A stretch of DNA of 64,000 bases, from contig NOUX01000013.1 in assembly GCA_002245855.1 (NCBI GenBank), forward strand, positions 1 to 64,000, read 5' to 3'. Shown here piece by piece: positions 17,492-26,466 of this stretch. The translations under genes were made by a program, and so were the position numbers. The notes below the pieces were generated by a model, which saw only the letters and a program-made list of their open reading frames with translations, did no database searches and was not told the DNA's origin. How positions within the stretch are numbered: position 1 is the stretch's first letter; the number at the start of each line of letters is the position of its first letter. The DNA is from Sphingobacterium cellulitidis. Its GTDB lineage: Bacteria > Bacteroidota > Bacteroidia > Sphingobacteriales > Sphingobacteriaceae.

Positions 17492-19606
17492 ATGAAAGAA
17501 GAAAAGAAACCTTTTATATCTCATATTGACAATCATGTTGTTGATAATATGAACAAGGTAATGACAACAAATGATGGAGTTCCTGTGTATGATAACAATA
17601 ATACGCTAAAAGTTGGTGACCGGGGACCATCCTTACAACAAGATCATATATTCTTTGATAAGTTAATGCATTTTGATAGGGAGAGAATTCCCGAACGTGT
17701 TGTCCACGCCAGAGGTTCAGGAGCGCATGGAGTCTTTGAGGCTACTGCGGATATTTCTGAATATACATCAGCTGACTTCCTTAAGAAAGGCACAAGTACC
17801 CCGGTTTTTGCTCGTTTTTCCACTGTTGCTGGATTTAAGGGATCAACGGACCTTGCCAGAGATGTACGTGGTTTTTCAGTTAAATTTTATACTAAGGAAG
17901 GAAATTATGATTTCGTAGGCAACAATATTCCAGTTTTTTTTATTCAGGATGCAATGAATTTCCCGGATGTTATCCATGCTGTTAAGCCTGAACCAAACAA
18001 TGAAATTCCCCAAGCTGCCTCAGCACATGATACATTTTGGGATTTTATATCCTTAATGCCTGAGGCTGCTCATATGTCCCTTTGGGTGATGTCTGATCGT
18101 GCAATTCCCAGGAGTCTCAGGATGATGGAGGGTTTTGGAGTTCATACCTTTAAATTCATAAATGCTGAGGGAAAATCAACATTTGTTAAATTCCATTGGA
18201 AACCCAGACTGGGAGTACATTCCGTTGCGTGGAATGAAGCGCAGAAAATTTCAGGATTTGATGCCGACTTCCATAGAAGGGACCTTTGGGAAGCTATCGA
18301 AAATGGTGAATATCCTCAATGGGATCTTGGAGTTCAATTGATACCGGAGGAAGATGAAATGAAATTTTCATTTGATATTTTAGATCCAACCAAAATTATT
18401 CCTGAAGAACTTGTTCCAGTAATGATTATCGGAACGATGACGCTGAATCGTAATCCGGAGAATTTCTTTGCAGAAACAGAACAAGCTGCATTTGATCCAG
18501 GAAGGGTAGTTCCGGGAATTGATTTTTCTGATGATCCACTACTCCAAGGAAGGATTTTTTCCTACATGGACACACAAAATTATAGGCTTGGCGGTCCAAA
18601 TTTTCATGAATTACCGATCAATAAACCCATCGATGGCAAGTTCAACAATCAAAAAGATGGGTTTGCAAGAATGGATATCTTGAAAGGAAACACCAGTTAT
18701 TTTCCAAATAGCCAAGGAAATGGCTGTCCTTACCAAGCTATGCTGAAAGGAGAAACGGGGTACCAAACGGGGAAACAACAGGTTGACGGGAAAAAAGTGA
18801 GAGCAAGGTCGAGTTCATTTGCAGATCACTTTACCCAAGCTAGATTATTTTTTAATTCTTTAAGCCCTGAAGAGCAAAGTCATGTTATCAATGCTTTTAG
18901 TTTTGAGTTGTCAAAAGTAAATAACGTAGACATCAGAAAACGTGAATTGGCAATATTAAATCAAGTTGACAAAGCTTTGGCAGAAGCTATAGGAAAAAAT
19001 TTGGGCTTGACACCAATGAAATCTCTGGATCCCCTTACTCTACAATTTGCACAGCAGAATCATCCAAATTATCCTATTGAGCCCAATGAACCTGAGATCG
19101 AAAAATCTGAATTCTTGAGTATGAAAGTTAAAGGTGAAGAGGGAAATATTCGAAGCCGAAAAATTGCCTTTCTGGTGGATGACGGTGTAAGTAAATCCTC
19201 AGTTGATAAAATGAAAAAAGTTCTTGAGAAAGAAGGTGCTTTGGCTGTGCTGATTTCTTCGCATGTTGGAAATTTAAAATATAAAGAAGGAGGTGAAGAA
19301 CTGGTTCAGCATAGTTATTTGACTGATGTATCGGTTTGTTTTGACGGATTTTATACCCCTGATGGCGATTCTCCATCCAAATTAGCCAAAAATCCAGATT
19401 ATCTTCAATTTATTAATGAAGGTTTTCGACATTGCAAAGCCCTTGCATTTGCCAAAGGAGCGGAACAATTAGCAACAAAATCTTTTATAGAAAAAGATCA
19501 GGGGGTAATATTTGAGTCAGATACTAATTGGATAGATGATTTTGTTAATACACTTAAAAAGCACAGAGTATGGGAGAGAGAAAGCTTCAGAAAAGTTCCT
19601 TCATAA
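17492..19606 (+). CDS. katE: Large-subunit catalase (HPII/KatE type)
   Basis: This 704-residue clade-2 catalase breaks hydrogen peroxide into water and oxygen. The distal site has His72 in RVVHARGSGAHG and the Asn of FVGNNIPVFF (about 144-145). The proximal heme ligand is Tyr358 in RIFSYMDTQ, followed by RLGGPNFHELPIN. Residues about 560-690 form the extra flavodoxin/DJ-1-like domain of large catalases (KIAFLVDDGVSKSSVDKMKK). Length is slightly below E. coli HPII. A very stable hairpin ends the transcript just after the stop. TTTGTTCAACAAA (17418-17430) upstream is a small palindrome that might be an operator. Confidence 0.96.
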   Translation: MKEEKKPFISHIDNHVVDNMNKVMTTNDGVPVYDNNNTLKVGDRGPSLQQDHIFFDKLMHFDRERIPERVVHARGSGAHGVFEATADISEYTSADFLKKGTSTPVFARFSTVAGFKGSTDLARDVRGFSVKFYTKEGNYDFVGNNIPVFFIQDAMNFPDVIHAVKPEPNNEIPQAASAHDTFWDFISLMPEAAHMSLWVMSDRAIPRSLRMMEGFGVHTFKFINAEGKSTFVKFHWKPRLGVHSVAWNEAQKISGFDADFHRRDLWEAIENGEYPQWDLGVQLIPEEDEMKFSFDILDPTKIIPEELVPVMIIGTMTLNRNPENFFAETEQAAFDPGRVVPGIDFSDDPLLQGRIFSYMDTQNYRLGGPNFHELPINKPIDGKFNNQKDGFARMDILKGNTSYFPNSQGNGCPYQAMLKGETGYQTGKQQVDGKKVRARSSSFADHFTQARLFFNSLSPEEQSHVINAFSFELSKVNNVDIRKRELAILNQVDKALAEAIGKNLGLTPMKSLDPLTLQFAQQNHPNYPIEPNEPEIEKSEFLSMKVKGEEGNIRSRKIAFLVDDGVSKSSVDKMKKVLEKEGALAVLISSHVGNLKYKEGGEELVQHSYLTDVSVCFDGFYTPDGDSPSKLAKNPDYLQFINEGFRHCKALAFAKGAEQLATKSFIEKDQGVIFESDTNWIDDFVNTLKKHRVWERESFRKVPS

Positions 19607-19626
19607 TTTAAAATGTAGATTTAGTT

Positions 19627-19676
19627 AATAAACTTTATTCTATAAGTTAGGCAAAACTTATAGGGTAAAGTTTATT
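19627..19676 (+). terminator. Terminator of katE
   Basis: Two 22-base arms (19627-19648 and 19655-19676) pair over their full length, with only two G-U wobbles, around a six-base loop. The right arm ends in TTTATT. It lies 20 bases after the katE stop. The rest of the gap to 19936 shows no gene; a short minus-strand frame over it starts in sequence that does not look coding. Confidence 0.8.
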
Positions 19677-19936
19677 GAAAATAATATGACATGGAGCGAA
19701 GATTAGTTTTAAATTCTTGATGTTCAACTTATCAGATATCAGATTGCCTGGATGATCAGCTGCAAATATAAGCATATTAGGACCTTGTTTACCTAGCATG
19801 AGGCTAAAGAGGAATATTAAGCAGCCCATGATTTCTTATGTCCATTAAGATCATTTTTTACTAAAATAAAAGTAAAGTACGGCTTGGAAAATCTCGCTCA
19901 TATAAAAAAGGAAAAGAAAAGTTGGCCCAAGATATA

Positions 19937-20518
19937 TTAGGAGTTTTTTAAGATTATTTTTTTAGCAGAATCAGAGCATATAAGAAGAGAACTACTCATC
20001 ATTATTATATCTTTTAAAATTAGACGTCCTGCTCCTGATAAATAAGGGAAACCATGATTTGGAGTGGGGAAATCCCCTCCGAGGTTGGGAACATATACTT
20101 CTGGCGTTGTGATTAGAAATGTGAGTGTAACCAATGACATCCCAAAGGTCATAAGTCCTCCAACAAGTCCAATTTTTGGCAACCATATACCAAAAAGTGT
20201 AAGAGTTCCTATACTGACAATAATTGATCCTAATACGTAAGAAAAAATGTAAGTATTGTTTGTTCTATGCCAACTTATATTTTTATATACGGTTTTACCT
20301 TCCGGGTTTCTATATTGTTGATATTCAGGTGAATTTTTACTGTAAAAAAAACTCATGAATGGACTGTTAGCAACAAATGGGACAATCCCATCTGCCTCAT
20401 ACTGGAATGCCTTTAGTCCACCAATCCAAACCATTACAATGAAGATAGAAACACGAAGGCAGTGAGTAAAAAATGTGTTGGAATTCGAGAATAATTTAAG
20501 AATTTTTTTCATGAGCAA
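19937..20518 (-). CDS. DUF417 (YkgB/RclC-like) inner-membrane protein
   Basis: A 193-residue protein with four hydrophobic segments and the DUF417 landmarks: IVMVWIGGLKAFQYEADGIVPFV near the start, NSPFMSFFY, and a late TFLITTPEVYVPNLGGDFP then PYLSGAGRLILKDIIM. E. coli RclC (YkgB) is the best-known member and belongs to the reactive-chlorine resistance operon. The gene is 67 bases downstream of an AraC-type regulator on the same strand, the same pairing as RclR with RclC. No RclA or RclB is present, so an exact role is not established. Confidence 0.85.
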   Translation of the reverse strand: MLMKKILKLFSNSNTFFTHCLRVSIFIVMVWIGGLKAFQYEADGIVPFVANSPFMSFFYSKNSPEYQQYRNPEGKTVYKNISWHRTNNTYIFSYVLGSIIVSIGTLTLFGIWLPKIGLVGGLMTFGMSLVTLTFLITTPEVYVPNLGGDFPTPNHGFPYLSGAGRLILKDIIMMSSSLLICSDSAKKIILKNS

Positions 20519-20585
20519 TTAACTTTTAGCAAAAGTATTTACTAATATTCTGGTTCACCATGTAAACTTCGGTTAGTTACATGGA

Positions 20586-21476
20586 TTATTTTGCCACAAT
20601 GGATATCCCTGTCTTTTCTCGGAAATATTTGGGTGATACTCCTACCTCTTTCTTGAAGAATCTACTGAAATAAAATTCATCCTTAAACCCTAAATCGAAG
20701 GCGATTTCTTTAATTGAGGCAAAAGTTAGGTGCAGTTTCTTTTTGGCTTCCAAAATTATTCTTTCTTTAATAAGCTTTGATGGAGGTTTATAAAAAACAG
20801 CTTTCACCTTTTTGTTAAAGGCTGAGGATGATAAGCAGAACTTCTGAGCATAATAAGCTACAGGTTTGTACTGAATAAAGTTTTCTTCCAACATTTTTTT
20901 AAAATTATAAGCAACATTCTGTGTTTCTTTTTTTAGCATAACTTCATGTATTTTATGCTTTTCCTTACTACATAAGGCTAGTATTAATTGTAGGTAGCTT
21001 CTTGAAATAGAAATATCATTTTTTAGGATAGAGTTGGAATAGGATCTTAATTTGTTAAGATTGTAGATGATGTCTTGATATAATGATTTATCAATTGGAA
21101 AGAAAGGCTTTTCGTATATATTATTAAATAAAACTCCATTACAAGAAACCTCTTCATTATGATATTCTATACAATAAAAATCGCTGTGAAACTTAATTAT
21201 GGTAATATCCTCACCTTCAGCGGAGTGACATTTTAAAAGTTGGAAAGGTGATAAGAAAAGAATGTTTAAACCATTTAATTGATAGTCAGTAAAATCGATT
21301 GTTAATTTTGCTTTTTTATTTATTAGGATGATAAGATAATATGGATCATTAAAAGTAAATGGAATGGAATGAGAGGGTATGTTATCAATTATGATCAAAT
21401 TGTTCAAATGATTTGAAGTTTTATTAATTTGTATTAATAATGTAATATACCAATTATCTATCTGTTTTTTATACAA
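20586..21476 (-). CDS. AraC-family transcriptional regulator beside DUF417
   Basis: Up to 296 residues. The C-terminal 100 residues form the AraC double helix-turn-helix: FCLSSSAFNKKVKAVFYKPP in the first HTH, and FASIKEIAFDLGFKDEFYFSRFFKKEVGVSPKYFRE in the second (given here in two pieces: FASIKEIAFDLGFKD, EFYFSRFFKKEVGVSPKYF). The N-terminus is a cupin-like sensor without clear motifs. The start given is TTG, so a somewhat shorter protein is possible. It probably controls the DUF417 gene directly downstream; in RclR a redox-active cysteine senses HOCl, and here Cys residues near 90-140 (KCHS, FYCIEY, VSCNG) could play that part (inference). Confidence 0.82.
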   Translation of the reverse strand: MYKKQIDNWYITLLIQINKTSNHLNNLIIIDNIPSHSIPFTFNDPYYLIILINKKAKLTIDFTDYQLNGLNILFLSPFQLLKCHSAEGEDITIIKFHSDFYCIEYHNEEVSCNGVLFNNIYEKPFFPIDKSLYQDIIYNLNKLRSYSNSILKNDISISRSYLQLILALCSKEKHKIHEVMLKKETQNVAYNFKKMLEENFIQYKPVAYYAQKFCLSSSAFNKKVKAVFYKPPSKLIKERIILEAKKKLHLTFASIKEIAFDLGFKDEFYFSRFFKKEVGVSPKYFREKTGISIVAK

Positions 21477-21733
21477 TTTTTGGTACCTACTCTAAAATTT
21501 ATTATCAAGTTTTCAAAATGAAATCTATATGTATGTTAGGTAAAATAACTTTAAAATTTTTACTAAAATTCTGAAAATATTAGTATAAGGGGTTATTTTC
21601 TTTAAAGCTTGTGTTATTCAGATGAAGTTGCTTTTTTGTTAAAAACACCTATTATTTAGTGGGGCACAAACGAGATTTTTATTGTAAAAAAACAATAATG
21701 GAAAGTAAAGTTGCATTGTCTGCTTGAATAAAT

Positions 21734-21764
21734 AATCCCCGACTTTACGACAATGCCGGGGATT
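21734..21764. repeat. Inverted repeat, 8-bp arms
   Basis: Arms AATCCCCG (21734-21741) and CGGGGATT (21757-21764) with a 15-base loop. GC-rich in a very AT-rich gap. It could be an old terminator, but no U-run follows. Confidence 0.5.
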
Positions 21765-22154
21765 TGGATATTATCCCAATGAATCATTAATTGCTGCGAG
21801 TAATCCATTATTTTGTTGTAACAATTAGACTTAAAAATTGTTCTGATAATTTTTGTTTTTATTTTAAGATGGATTATGGAAAAAACATTTTCAAAAACCA
21901 TGAGATATTTTAACAGTTTGATATTCTAGTTAAGAAGTTTCATTAAACAAATTATGTTGGAGAATAATAGCTTGAATTGAATATGATTTATTTTAGTTTT
22001 ATTGTCCCAATCATTTTAATTTTATCTTTAAAAGTTTGATAAAACTTGAATAAGGATATGGGAGTAAATATAATATAAATAAAGCGCCGGTTTGTGGTAT
22101 ATCTACTTAGATAACTAAAAACGTCAAATTTGGACTGATTTAGGGTACAGTAGT

Positions 22155-22172
22155 TTATACCAAGTGGTATAA
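22155..22172. repeat. Short palindrome TTATACCA-AG-TGGTATAA
   Basis: Perfect eight-base arms around two bases. The size and symmetry suit a dimeric repressor site. It lies only five bases before the larger hairpin at 22177, so it may instead be part of one folded RNA. No gene follows closely. Confidence 0.5.
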
Positions 22173-22176
22173 TAAC

Positions 22177-22226
22177 GCGATATGCTGTATGGGCTAATTT
22201 TTAAACAGCATATCGCTTTTGATTTT
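22177..22226 (+). terminator. Intrinsic terminator-like hairpin
   Basis: Perfect 12-base arms GCGATATGCTGT (22177-22188) and ACAGCATATCGC (22205-22216), a 16-base loop, and then TTTTGATTTT. The structure is a good plus-strand terminator, yet no gene was found upstream within several hundred bases, so a small RNA or lost gene may have ended here. Confidence 0.65.
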
Positions 22227-22628
22227 CTTAGTCGGGAAAAATTAAATAATTAGTTGATTTTAAGGATCTTTATGCTTAACGACACAAATATACTCAATTA
22301 AAAATAAAAATTGTGTTTTTTGGGGAATTTTAATTCTTAAATGCTGTTTCTAATTATTTAATCATATCAAATATTTATTCGGAGATTAATAGAGGTTTTA
22401 TAAGTTAAATTGTTTTCTTTCTTATAAGTGAATGGACAGGTTTTGATTTCACTTTAATTAATAAATGCTTTAGGATGTTATGAACTTTAAAATGTTTGAA
22501 GATCAAAATCAAGTTTTAAAAAAATTATGTTTAAACTCTGATTATAATACCATTTGTATTCTTGTAGGATTGTGAATTAAATTTTAAGACCTGTTCATAG
22601 GAAACTAATTTTTTTGTTTGTCGATAAG

Positions 22629-22652
22629 AAAATACCCAATCTTGGGTATTTT
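22629..22652. terminator. Bidirectional terminator-like hairpin
   Basis: Arms AAAATACCC and GGGTATTTT (extended by CAA/TTG), with A-rich and T-rich ends, so it can work on either strand. No gene on either side ends close to it. Confidence 0.6.
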
Positions 22653-22689
22653 GCTATTTTAAATTGAGTTATATTTTTGTGATGATCAA

Positions 22690-22720
22690 ATATTCTATTC
22701 TTTAGAATAGGATATTTTTT
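22690..22720 (+). terminator. Hairpin with T-run just before a small ORF
   Basis: Arms ATATTCTATTCT and AGAATAGGATAT (one G-U pair) around TT, followed by five more Ts. It ends 12 bases before the ATG at 22733. It is either an upstream terminator or an attenuator for that ORF. Confidence 0.55.
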
Positions 22721-22732
22721 ATTTACCTAAAT

Positions 22733-22915
22733 ATGAAGTATTATCAAAAGCTTATTATCAAATTAAATATCAATTTAAGGTTTATCAAAGAATACATGTG
22801 GATTGCTGGTCATGAGGTGGATGCTAGTAATAGGATTGTACGTTTGTTTTTTTACGGTTTTGTTTCATTTACTTTTTTTTCAATAATGACTATGGTTTTC
22901 CTATTAATGAGTTAA
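22733..22915 (+). CDS. Small predicted membrane protein of unknown function
   Basis: A 60-residue frame with a basic N-terminal half (KYYQKLIIKLNINLRFIKEY), a middle AGHEVDASNRIVR, and one C-terminal transmembrane segment (LFFYGFVSFTFFSIMTMVF). The charge pattern fits a single-pass protein with the N-terminus in the cytoplasm. I do not recognise the family. Support comes from composition and ATG start only, since it stands alone between a hairpin and non-coding sequence. Confidence 0.45.
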   Translation: MKYYQKLIIKLNINLRFIKEYMWIAGHEVDASNRIVRLFFYGFVSFTFFSIMTMVFLLMS

Positions 22916-23022
22916 TTTTATCGTTATAATAAGCCTTAAAAGCGGTTAATGAGGCTTAAAGCCAGCGCATAAAAAAGACCTTTAAATAATATATTTCATA
23001 TTTTATTCCTTGAGGGTTAATA

Positions 23023-23182
23023 ATGGAATCAATTTTCTCAAAGAGATCACTATCTCCAATATACTTGCTTATAATTTGTAGATGGAGGATTATTAATCTT
23101 TGCAGTTCCCGGAACTATTTTATTGTCTATTGTATACTTATTTACCAAGAAAGTTTATCGATTGCAAGCTAACTTCTATTAA
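23023..23182 (+). pseudogene. Possible frameshifted small membrane protein
   Basis: ATG 23023 opens MESIFSKRSLSPIYLLII. Near 23078 a shift of frame would continue as FVDGGLLIFAVPGTILLSIV and YLFTKKVYRLQANFY with a stop at 23180. Each half alone is short; joined they make a plausible peptide of about 53 residues with two hydrophobic segments. The rest of the 584-base gap 22916-23499 holds only the regulatory sites listed next. Confidence 0.3.
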
Positions 23183-23374
23183 TATTTATTATTATCAAAC
23201 GTTTCAATATCAACTAAATATATTGTGAATCTATTTATATTGATTGAAAATTTATCTCAACTTAAAAACTGAAATCTTAATTCATTTCCAAGTTTAGGGT
23301 TTGTCATTATTATAATTATTATCTTTTAATTGAATCAATTTTTTATTCTTTCAGGTAAAATTATGCATCTTAAA

Positions 23375-23409
23375 CAAACGTTTGCGTTAATTTGCGCAAA
23401 CGTTTTCGT
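23375..23409. promoter_or_regulatory. Tandem LacI-family-type operators before the SusCD operon
   Basis: CAAACGTTTG (23375-23384) is a perfect palindrome with a central CG. A second site, GCGCAAACGTTTTCG, has the same AAACGTTT core (23398-23405). Their centres are 22 bases apart, about two helical turns. LacI/PurR-family regulators bind such CG-centred palindromes. The pair lies just upstream of the predicted promoter, consistent with activation, or with repression by looping. No LacI gene is in the window. Confidence 0.6.
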
Positions 23410-23419
23410 TTAATTTTCA

Positions 23420-23452
23420 TTTGATTCATAACCCATTTATTGGATATCTTGG
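23420..23452 (+). promoter_or_regulatory. Promoter of the SusCD-M60 operon
   Basis: TTTG (23420-23423) and TATCTTGG (23445-23452, one mismatch to TAnnTTTG) are 21 bases apart, as in Bacteroidota promoters. The predicted transcript start is about 40 bases before the first SusC gene. Confidence 0.5.
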
Positions 23453-23499
23453 TGTAACCTAAGTGTATAAGCACTGACCAAATACCAATTTTATCAATT

Positions 23500-26448
23500 A
23501 TGAATAACAAGATTAAACTCTCTTATTTAATAATTTTCTTCTTGCTTGGCGCAAGCCTGCCAGGTATGTCTTCGACCTATTCATTATATCGTTTTGCATT
23601 TCAGCAGGAACTAATAGATACTACTGAATTATCTGAAAAAGAGGTGTCCGATTTTAACAGACAAAGGTCAATTGTTGGAGTCTCAGATAGCATCAATGTT
23701 ATAGAGCTCAAAAAAGCACCATTTACTAGCCTTGCCGATATTGTAAAAGGAAACCTTTCAGGTGTAAATGTTCAACAGCCTTCAGGAGAACCTGGCAGTT
23801 ATCAGAACTTGGTTTTCCGTGGAATAAAAAACAAAATGTTTAGCAATGTTGATTTAAATGCAAATCGCATGGCTGTTTTTGTTAATGGGATCCCGATTGC
23901 CCAAGACCATAGTTTCGCTTATGAAATCCAAAAATATGATATCAATCGTATTGGCCCAGGAACGGATTTGTTAAATACGATAGATATTAGATCCATTGAG
24001 TCCATTGAGTTGATTAAAGATCCATTAAAGTTGGCTGAAATTGGTCCATTAGCTGCTAATGGTGCAATTTGGATTACGACTACTGGAGGAAAAAGTGGTT
24101 TTAGAGAAATATCTATCGATGCCTATACTGGAATTAATAGTATTCAATCCATTACTCCAATTAATGCCCAATATGAAAACCTATTCCGTCAACCTTTTTA
24201 CAGTTTATATGGTAACACTGACCTGAGACAGAAGTATCCAGGGTACTTGGCCGATTCAACGAATCTCAATTACTATGGTCCATCCAACTGGAAAGATGGT
24301 TATTATAAAGTAGCCTTGCTACATAATGTAAATATGGGGCTAAGAGGAGGAACCGATCGGGCGAACTTTGGATTTTATGGAGCTTATACTGGGGACGCGA
24401 ACTCATCTGATGAGACCGGTTTACAAAGGTATAACGCTCTATTTAATATCAATATGCTGCCATTCAAATGGTTCAAAATTTCAGCAAATATTAATGCAAT
24501 AAGAACTGAACGAGATAGAAACAAGAATATTAGAGATCGTTATGCTGAAATGGCTTATCTACCTGATCTTTCAACACCGATTTCTCCAAGTAATAACTTA
24601 TACAGTCAGTTTGCTAATCATTACGATGCTGCGGTTGATGATAATGTCACAAATACCGTAAGAGGTGGATTAGATCTTCAATTTGATATTTTAAAAAATC
24701 TTCAATTCAACTCTAATTTTTCAATTGATTATTCAGAAGGAATCAGAGATGTATTCTACCCTTCGGAATTGATGGAAACGATCAATTTTGTCTCCAACTA
24801 TTTTGGTTATTCTCAGAGGTATATTTTCTCCAATGAATTATTGTATAAAAAGCAAGTGAATGAAGATCATTTGTTTAGTGCAAAAGGAGGGATAAAATAT
24901 CAGGATGATCTATACAGATATAACTATGCGAGAGCCTACGATGGTCCCAATGACTTCATCAAGATCAATGTTGTAAGTGGAGATTCCCAGAGAGAAGATT
25001 ATTTGAAGCCAATTGGAGGGATTCAGGTTTATAGAATTAACAACAGGGAGATTTATAGAATGTTCTCTGTTTTTGGAAAATTTGGTTACCAATATAAGGA
25101 CTTCGTAAATATTGATGGATTAATCAGATGGGATGCCTCGTCTAATGCGCAGCCAAATTCTCGTTGGTTGTTTACACCTTCCTTGAGGGCCAATTGGAAT
25201 GTAAAAAATCAATTAGAATTGGAGAATCAATTTTCAGTTCGTGCAAGCTTTGCTAAGATTGGAATTCCAGAATGGAACTCACGATATGCAATGGGTCCAC
25301 AATATTCAGTTCAAATGGGCTGGAAGAATGAACCATCATTGGTTTCCTATTTTGGTCAAGCTGGATTTTCAAGACCTTACCAAACAGGTTGGATCGGATA
25401 TAATTTAGATTGGGCTTATACTAATCAAGCAGATTTAACTTTAGAAAACGGATTTTTAAATGATAGAATCCAAACTAATCTTTCCCTTTATTATCAAGAA
25501 AACAAGAATCAATTAATGTTGGTGCCAGTACCACAGGAATATGGCTACCAAGGGATTTATAAAAATGGGATGGATGTAAGAAATACTGGGGTTGACATTT
25601 CAGTTTCTGCACAGGTTATGCCAAAAGAATCTGATTTTCAATGGAGACCAAGTATTAATCTAAACTTTAATAAAAACGAGCTTACCGCATTACCAGGGGG
25701 ATTAAAAGAACTAGAAGTTGGTGACAGGTTATTGCGGGTAGGTGAGGCAGTTGATAAGTTCTGGTTGTTAAATAACGAAGGAATCTATGACAATAATTCT
25801 CAAATTCCAACAGGAGAGAATGGTAAGAAACTGAATTACCAAGGCGTAGAGCTTCAAGCTGGTGATCCAAAGTGGAAAGATTTAAATGGAGATAATGTCA
25901 TCAATAAATCGGATAGATCATTGATGGGAAATAGTTCTCCAAAATTATACGGAGGATTTACCAACAATTTCAAATACAAAAACTTTGACCTAACAGTTCA
26001 GGCGTACTTCGCATTAGGTCAAAAAGCCCTAAATCAACGTGCATCGAATCGATATGATTTTATCAATACCGAATCGAGTAGAGACATCAACGCTGTTAAA
26101 GAAATTTTCCATTGGCAACAGGATGTTGATATTTCTAAATACCCATTGTATAATGTTTGGAGCAGCGTAGTTCCTTACAGATTGAATCAGGATTTATTTT
26201 TAGAAGATGCATCCTTCTTGAAGATCAGGACAGTTTCTTTGGGATATGATTTCTCCAACACAGAATTTCTGAAAAACAATGTCAAGACATTACGCAGAGC
26301 ATATTTATATGTCATGGGGAACAACTTATTGACTGTGACAAAATTCTCAGGCTCAGATCCGGAGTTGATCAATTTCAATGGGATATATGACGGATCGGGG
26401 CTTGCGTTAGCACCAACCTATACACTTGGATTAAAACTAGATTTTTAA
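23500..26448 (+). CDS. SusC-like TonB-dependent outer-membrane transporter, short N-terminus (module 1)
   Basis: 982 residues: signal peptide, then a plug domain (SLADIVKGNLSGVNVQQPSG near 80; ESIELIKDPLKLAEIGPLAA near 170) and a 22-strand barrel with the SusC ending, including WKDLNGDNVINKSDRSLMGN and TKFSGSDPELINF. SusC proteins form a pedal-bin complex with SusD and import oligomers using TonB energy. The usual N-terminal carboxypeptidase-regulatory-like domain of about 90 residues is absent; only about 45 residues separate the signal from the plug. It is the first gene of a 12-gene run and lies 18 bases before its SusD partner. The transported ligand is unknown; the M60 peptidase downstream points to glycopeptides. 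Confidence 0.92.
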   Translation: MNNKIKLSYLIIFFLLGASLPGMSSTYSLYRFAFQQELIDTTELSEKEVSDFNRQRSIVGVSDSINVIELKKAPFTSLADIVKGNLSGVNVQQPSGEPGSYQNLVFRGIKNKMFSNVDLNANRMAVFVNGIPIAQDHSFAYEIQKYDINRIGPGTDLLNTIDIRSIESIELIKDPLKLAEIGPLAANGAIWITTTGGKSGFREISIDAYTGINSIQSITPINAQYENLFRQPFYSLYGNTDLRQKYPGYLADSTNLNYYGPSNWKDGYYKVALLHNVNMGLRGGTDRANFGFYGAYTGDANSSDETGLQRYNALFNINMLPFKWFKISANINAIRTERDRNKNIRDRYAEMAYLPDLSTPISPSNNLYSQFANHYDAAVDDNVTNTVRGGLDLQFDILKNLQFNSNFSIDYSEGIRDVFYPSELMETINFVSNYFGYSQRYIFSNELLYKKQVNEDHLFSAKGGIKYQDDLYRYNYARAYDGPNDFIKINVVSGDSQREDYLKPIGGIQVYRINNREIYRMFSVFGKFGYQYKDFVNIDGLIRWDASSNAQPNSRWLFTPSLRANWNVKNQLELENQFSVRASFAKIGIPEWNSRYAMGPQYSVQMGWKNEPSLVSYFGQAGFSRPYQTGWIGYNLDWAYTNQADLTLENGFLNDRIQTNLSLYYQENKNQLMLVPVPQEYGYQGIYKNGMDVRNTGVDISVSAQVMPKESDFQWRPSINLNFNKNELTALPGGLKELEVGDRLLRVGEAVDKFWLLNNEGIYDNNSQIPTGENGKKLNYQGVELQAGDPKWKDLNGDNVINKSDRSLMGNSSPKLYGGFTNNFKYKNFDLTVQAYFALGQKALNQRASNRYDFINTESSRDINAVKEIFHWQQDVDISKYPLYNVWSSVVPYRLNQDLFLEDASFLKIRTVSLGYDFSNTEFLKNNVKTLRRAYLYVMGNNLLTVTKFSGSDPELINFNGIYDGSGLALAPTYTLGLKLDF

Positions 26449-26466
26449 CTAAAAAAACCATAAATA

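Larger units (their letters stand above)
21477..22732. other. Gene-poor gap with several inverted repeats
   Basis: About 1.25 kb, very AT-rich, with no convincing gene on either strand; an 81-codon minus-strand frame at 21656-21901 lacks protein-like composition. Five inverted repeats are present and are listed separately. They suggest ends of former transcripts or regulatory RNA. Confidence 0.5.

Noticed and set aside
19647..19829. 60-codon minus-strand frame after katE
   Set aside because: It overlaps the katE terminator hairpin and has unlikely composition.
21656..21901. 81-codon minus-strand frame
   Set aside because: It spans an inverted repeat and reads as random AT-rich translation.
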